NCBI GenBank assembly: GCA_019633425.1 | Contig: WSUB01000051.1 | Span: forward strand, 62,001-126,000 | DNA from: Tulasnella sp. 424 | Taxonomy: Eukaryota; Basidiomycota; Agaricomycetes; Cantharellales; Tulasnellaceae | Length of the DNA: 64,000 nucleotides | Direction: 5' to 3' | In this document: piece after piece, positions 62,837 to 64,000 of the stretch | How positions within the stretch are numbered: the first letter of the stretch is position 1 | Layout: the number at the start of each line of letters is the position of its first letter | The notes under the pieces: model-generated | Seen by the model: only the letters and a program-made list of their open reading frames with translations | The model's database searches: none | What the model was told of the DNA's origin: nothing | Position numbers and translations under genes: made by a program

Positions 62837-63053
62837 GTGGTGGGTGGTGTCTGGCTTGGCCAGGATTTGTCGCTAACGCCGTGTAGCGCCGAAACTAGAA
62901 CTTTGATCCGGGACACTCCAAAGCCGACTCGCGGAATAGGCCGTTTGTTTTTGCAATCCAGAGTAAGTATATACAGGCAGAAATATACGTAACACCAAAG
63001 GACTTGACTTTCGAATGTCTAAGCCGAAAACACGTATGCAACAAATCAAATTT

Positions 63054-64000
63054 CTAATTTTTCTTGTTCTTCGCCGCCCTCTTCTCCTCGATCGTATCCA
63101 TGGCCATGGTCGTGTATCGCGAGAATGCGCCAGTCTCTAGATCGGCTTCGGGATCCTGCGCGTAGTCGTCCTTGAGGTAATGCCGGATGTAAATCCGTTT
63201 CCCCCATTTCCATAACTCGACCCCAAGGAAGAAGAGCAATGCTTCGACGAAGACGATACCCCACTCCCATGAGATCCCAGAGTGATTGAAGACTATGGGA
63301 AAGACGTTCTATTAGCTTCTGGATTCTCAAAAACAGCTGCAATGTTGCCTTGACAGCCTACCTTTGGTGTCGAGCGTTGGAATGTAGAGGATAGGGAAGA
63401 TGGTGACGAAGCCAGCCATCACGGACCAGAAAAGGAAGCGATTATACCAAACATCGTACATCCATTGTGTGAGATACTTAGTGCTTCCTGGTTTCATACT
63501 AGAGAACCCAACGACGAATCGGTCAGCTGCGTGGGGAGGGGTTATGGTAAAGCATGAAACCTCACCGGAAGAAAGAGCGTCGAAGGTCAATCATTTCCCA
63601 AGCCAAGAACAGGGCGAACCACGTCAGGCAAGTAAACGTGGTTGCACGAGCTCTGAAGACCGTCTCACAAGACGGGTTGTACTCGTTGTTACACCCGATG
63701 CCGAGGTCTCCGGAACCCCACCCGTACATGACCAACACGAAGCTAGCCAGACAAAGAGTGCTCATCCAGAGCCCATACACCACCATGTCCAGGAGGATTT
63801 CGTTCGTGAAGACACCTCGATGACGGTCGTGAGGTGGTCTGACCATGATGTCGGGGGTTGCCTGGACCAAACCCAAGCCCATGTCGGGGAGGCCGGACGT
63901 GATCAGGATGATCCACTGGAAGTCGTGTGCAGAGGTTAGGTAAAGCCGAAAAAGCCTAGTGAGGACAACGTACCAGAATTTCAACGGGTGCGAGCGGGAA
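63054..64000 (-). CDS. ENA2: ENA-type Na+/K+-exporting P-type ATPase, copy 2 (3' part)
   Basis: Only the C-terminal exons are in the window; the gene continues past 64000. Stop at 63054-63056 (ending AAKNKKN). Exons visible: [21 protein letters not shown] (in part) through [19 protein letters not shown] to [32 protein letters not shown] to LYIPTLDTK; and VFNHSGISWEWGIVFVEA to the stop. These are the last membrane helices of a type IID ATPase. Differences from copy 1 are few (for example MYDVWYNR versus MHDVWNNR). No lesion is seen in the part available. The symbol is only a label for the second copy. Confidence 0.88.

Larger units (their letters stand above)
62800..64000. repeat. Right copy of the prefoldin-5'/ENA segmental duplication
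   Basis: Collinear with 57745-59110 to the end of the window and presumably beyond. DNA similarity in ENA exons is very high, and introns are also alignable. Confidence 0.92.

Noticed and set aside
1..64000. CRISPR array, rRNA, tRNA genes, transposase or reverse transcriptase
   Set aside because: I looked on both strands and saw none. The direct repeats found are segmental gene duplications and coding TPR units, not spacer-repeat arrays.

Overview
This is a eukaryotic nuclear window from a filamentous fungus, almost certainly a basidiomycete and probably an agaricomycete. Genes are dense, on both strands, and broken by many short GT-AG introns (about 48-90 nt). The Ubl-domain family, the kinase-TPR fusion and the Hmp1/CsbD-like proteins are types I associate with basidiomycetes. 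I cannot name the species. Exon borders were read by eye from splice signals, frame and family homology.

Layout. 0.5-2.4 kb: an MFS drug/polyamine-type transporter. 2.8-15.1 kb: the most unusual region. A 2.3-kb segment occurs twice in direct orientation (2.79-5.02 and 12.81-15.10 kb). It holds a ubiquitin-like (SUMO/Rad60-SLD-like) domain gene plus the promoter of the sugar-phosphate/nucleotide-sugar transporter at 15.1 kb. The left copy is a decayed pseudogene; the right copy is intact except for one extra base. Between the copies lie three more family members or fragments and a protein kinase fused to about 12 near-identical 40-residue TPR repeats.

17-26 kb: an intronless Ser/Thr kinase, EB1 (microtubule plus-end protein), a UBC1-type E2 with UBA domain, ATP synthase subunit f and a GNAT acetyltransferase. 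27 kb: an orphan low-complexity protein, then 3.8 kb without a recognisable gene. 31.7-40.3 kb: proteasome subunit beta-6, ROT1, an unknown protein and the ArfGAP GLO3. 40.3-43.1 kb: a 1.4-kb tandem duplication carrying two Hmp1/CsbD-like genes; a third copy is at 52.1 kb. 46-57.8 kb: an unknown serine-rich protein, a chitin synthase, a patatin-like phospholipase, a COG2907-type FAD oxidoreductase and prefoldin subunit 3. 58-64 kb: a tandem pair of ENA-type (IID) sodium/potassium-exporting P-type ATPases. The second runs off the window and carries a broken copy of the prefoldin 5' end.

The housekeeping genes do not form one pathway; they are ordinary unlinked neighbours. The real local structure is three independent segmental duplications (Ubl/transporter promoter, Hmp1, ENA/prefoldin). 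The assembly has at least one artefact: an 80-bp duplication flanking an N gap inside an ENA exon. It also shows three single-base frameshifts in otherwise well-preserved genes, which may be real or sequencing error.
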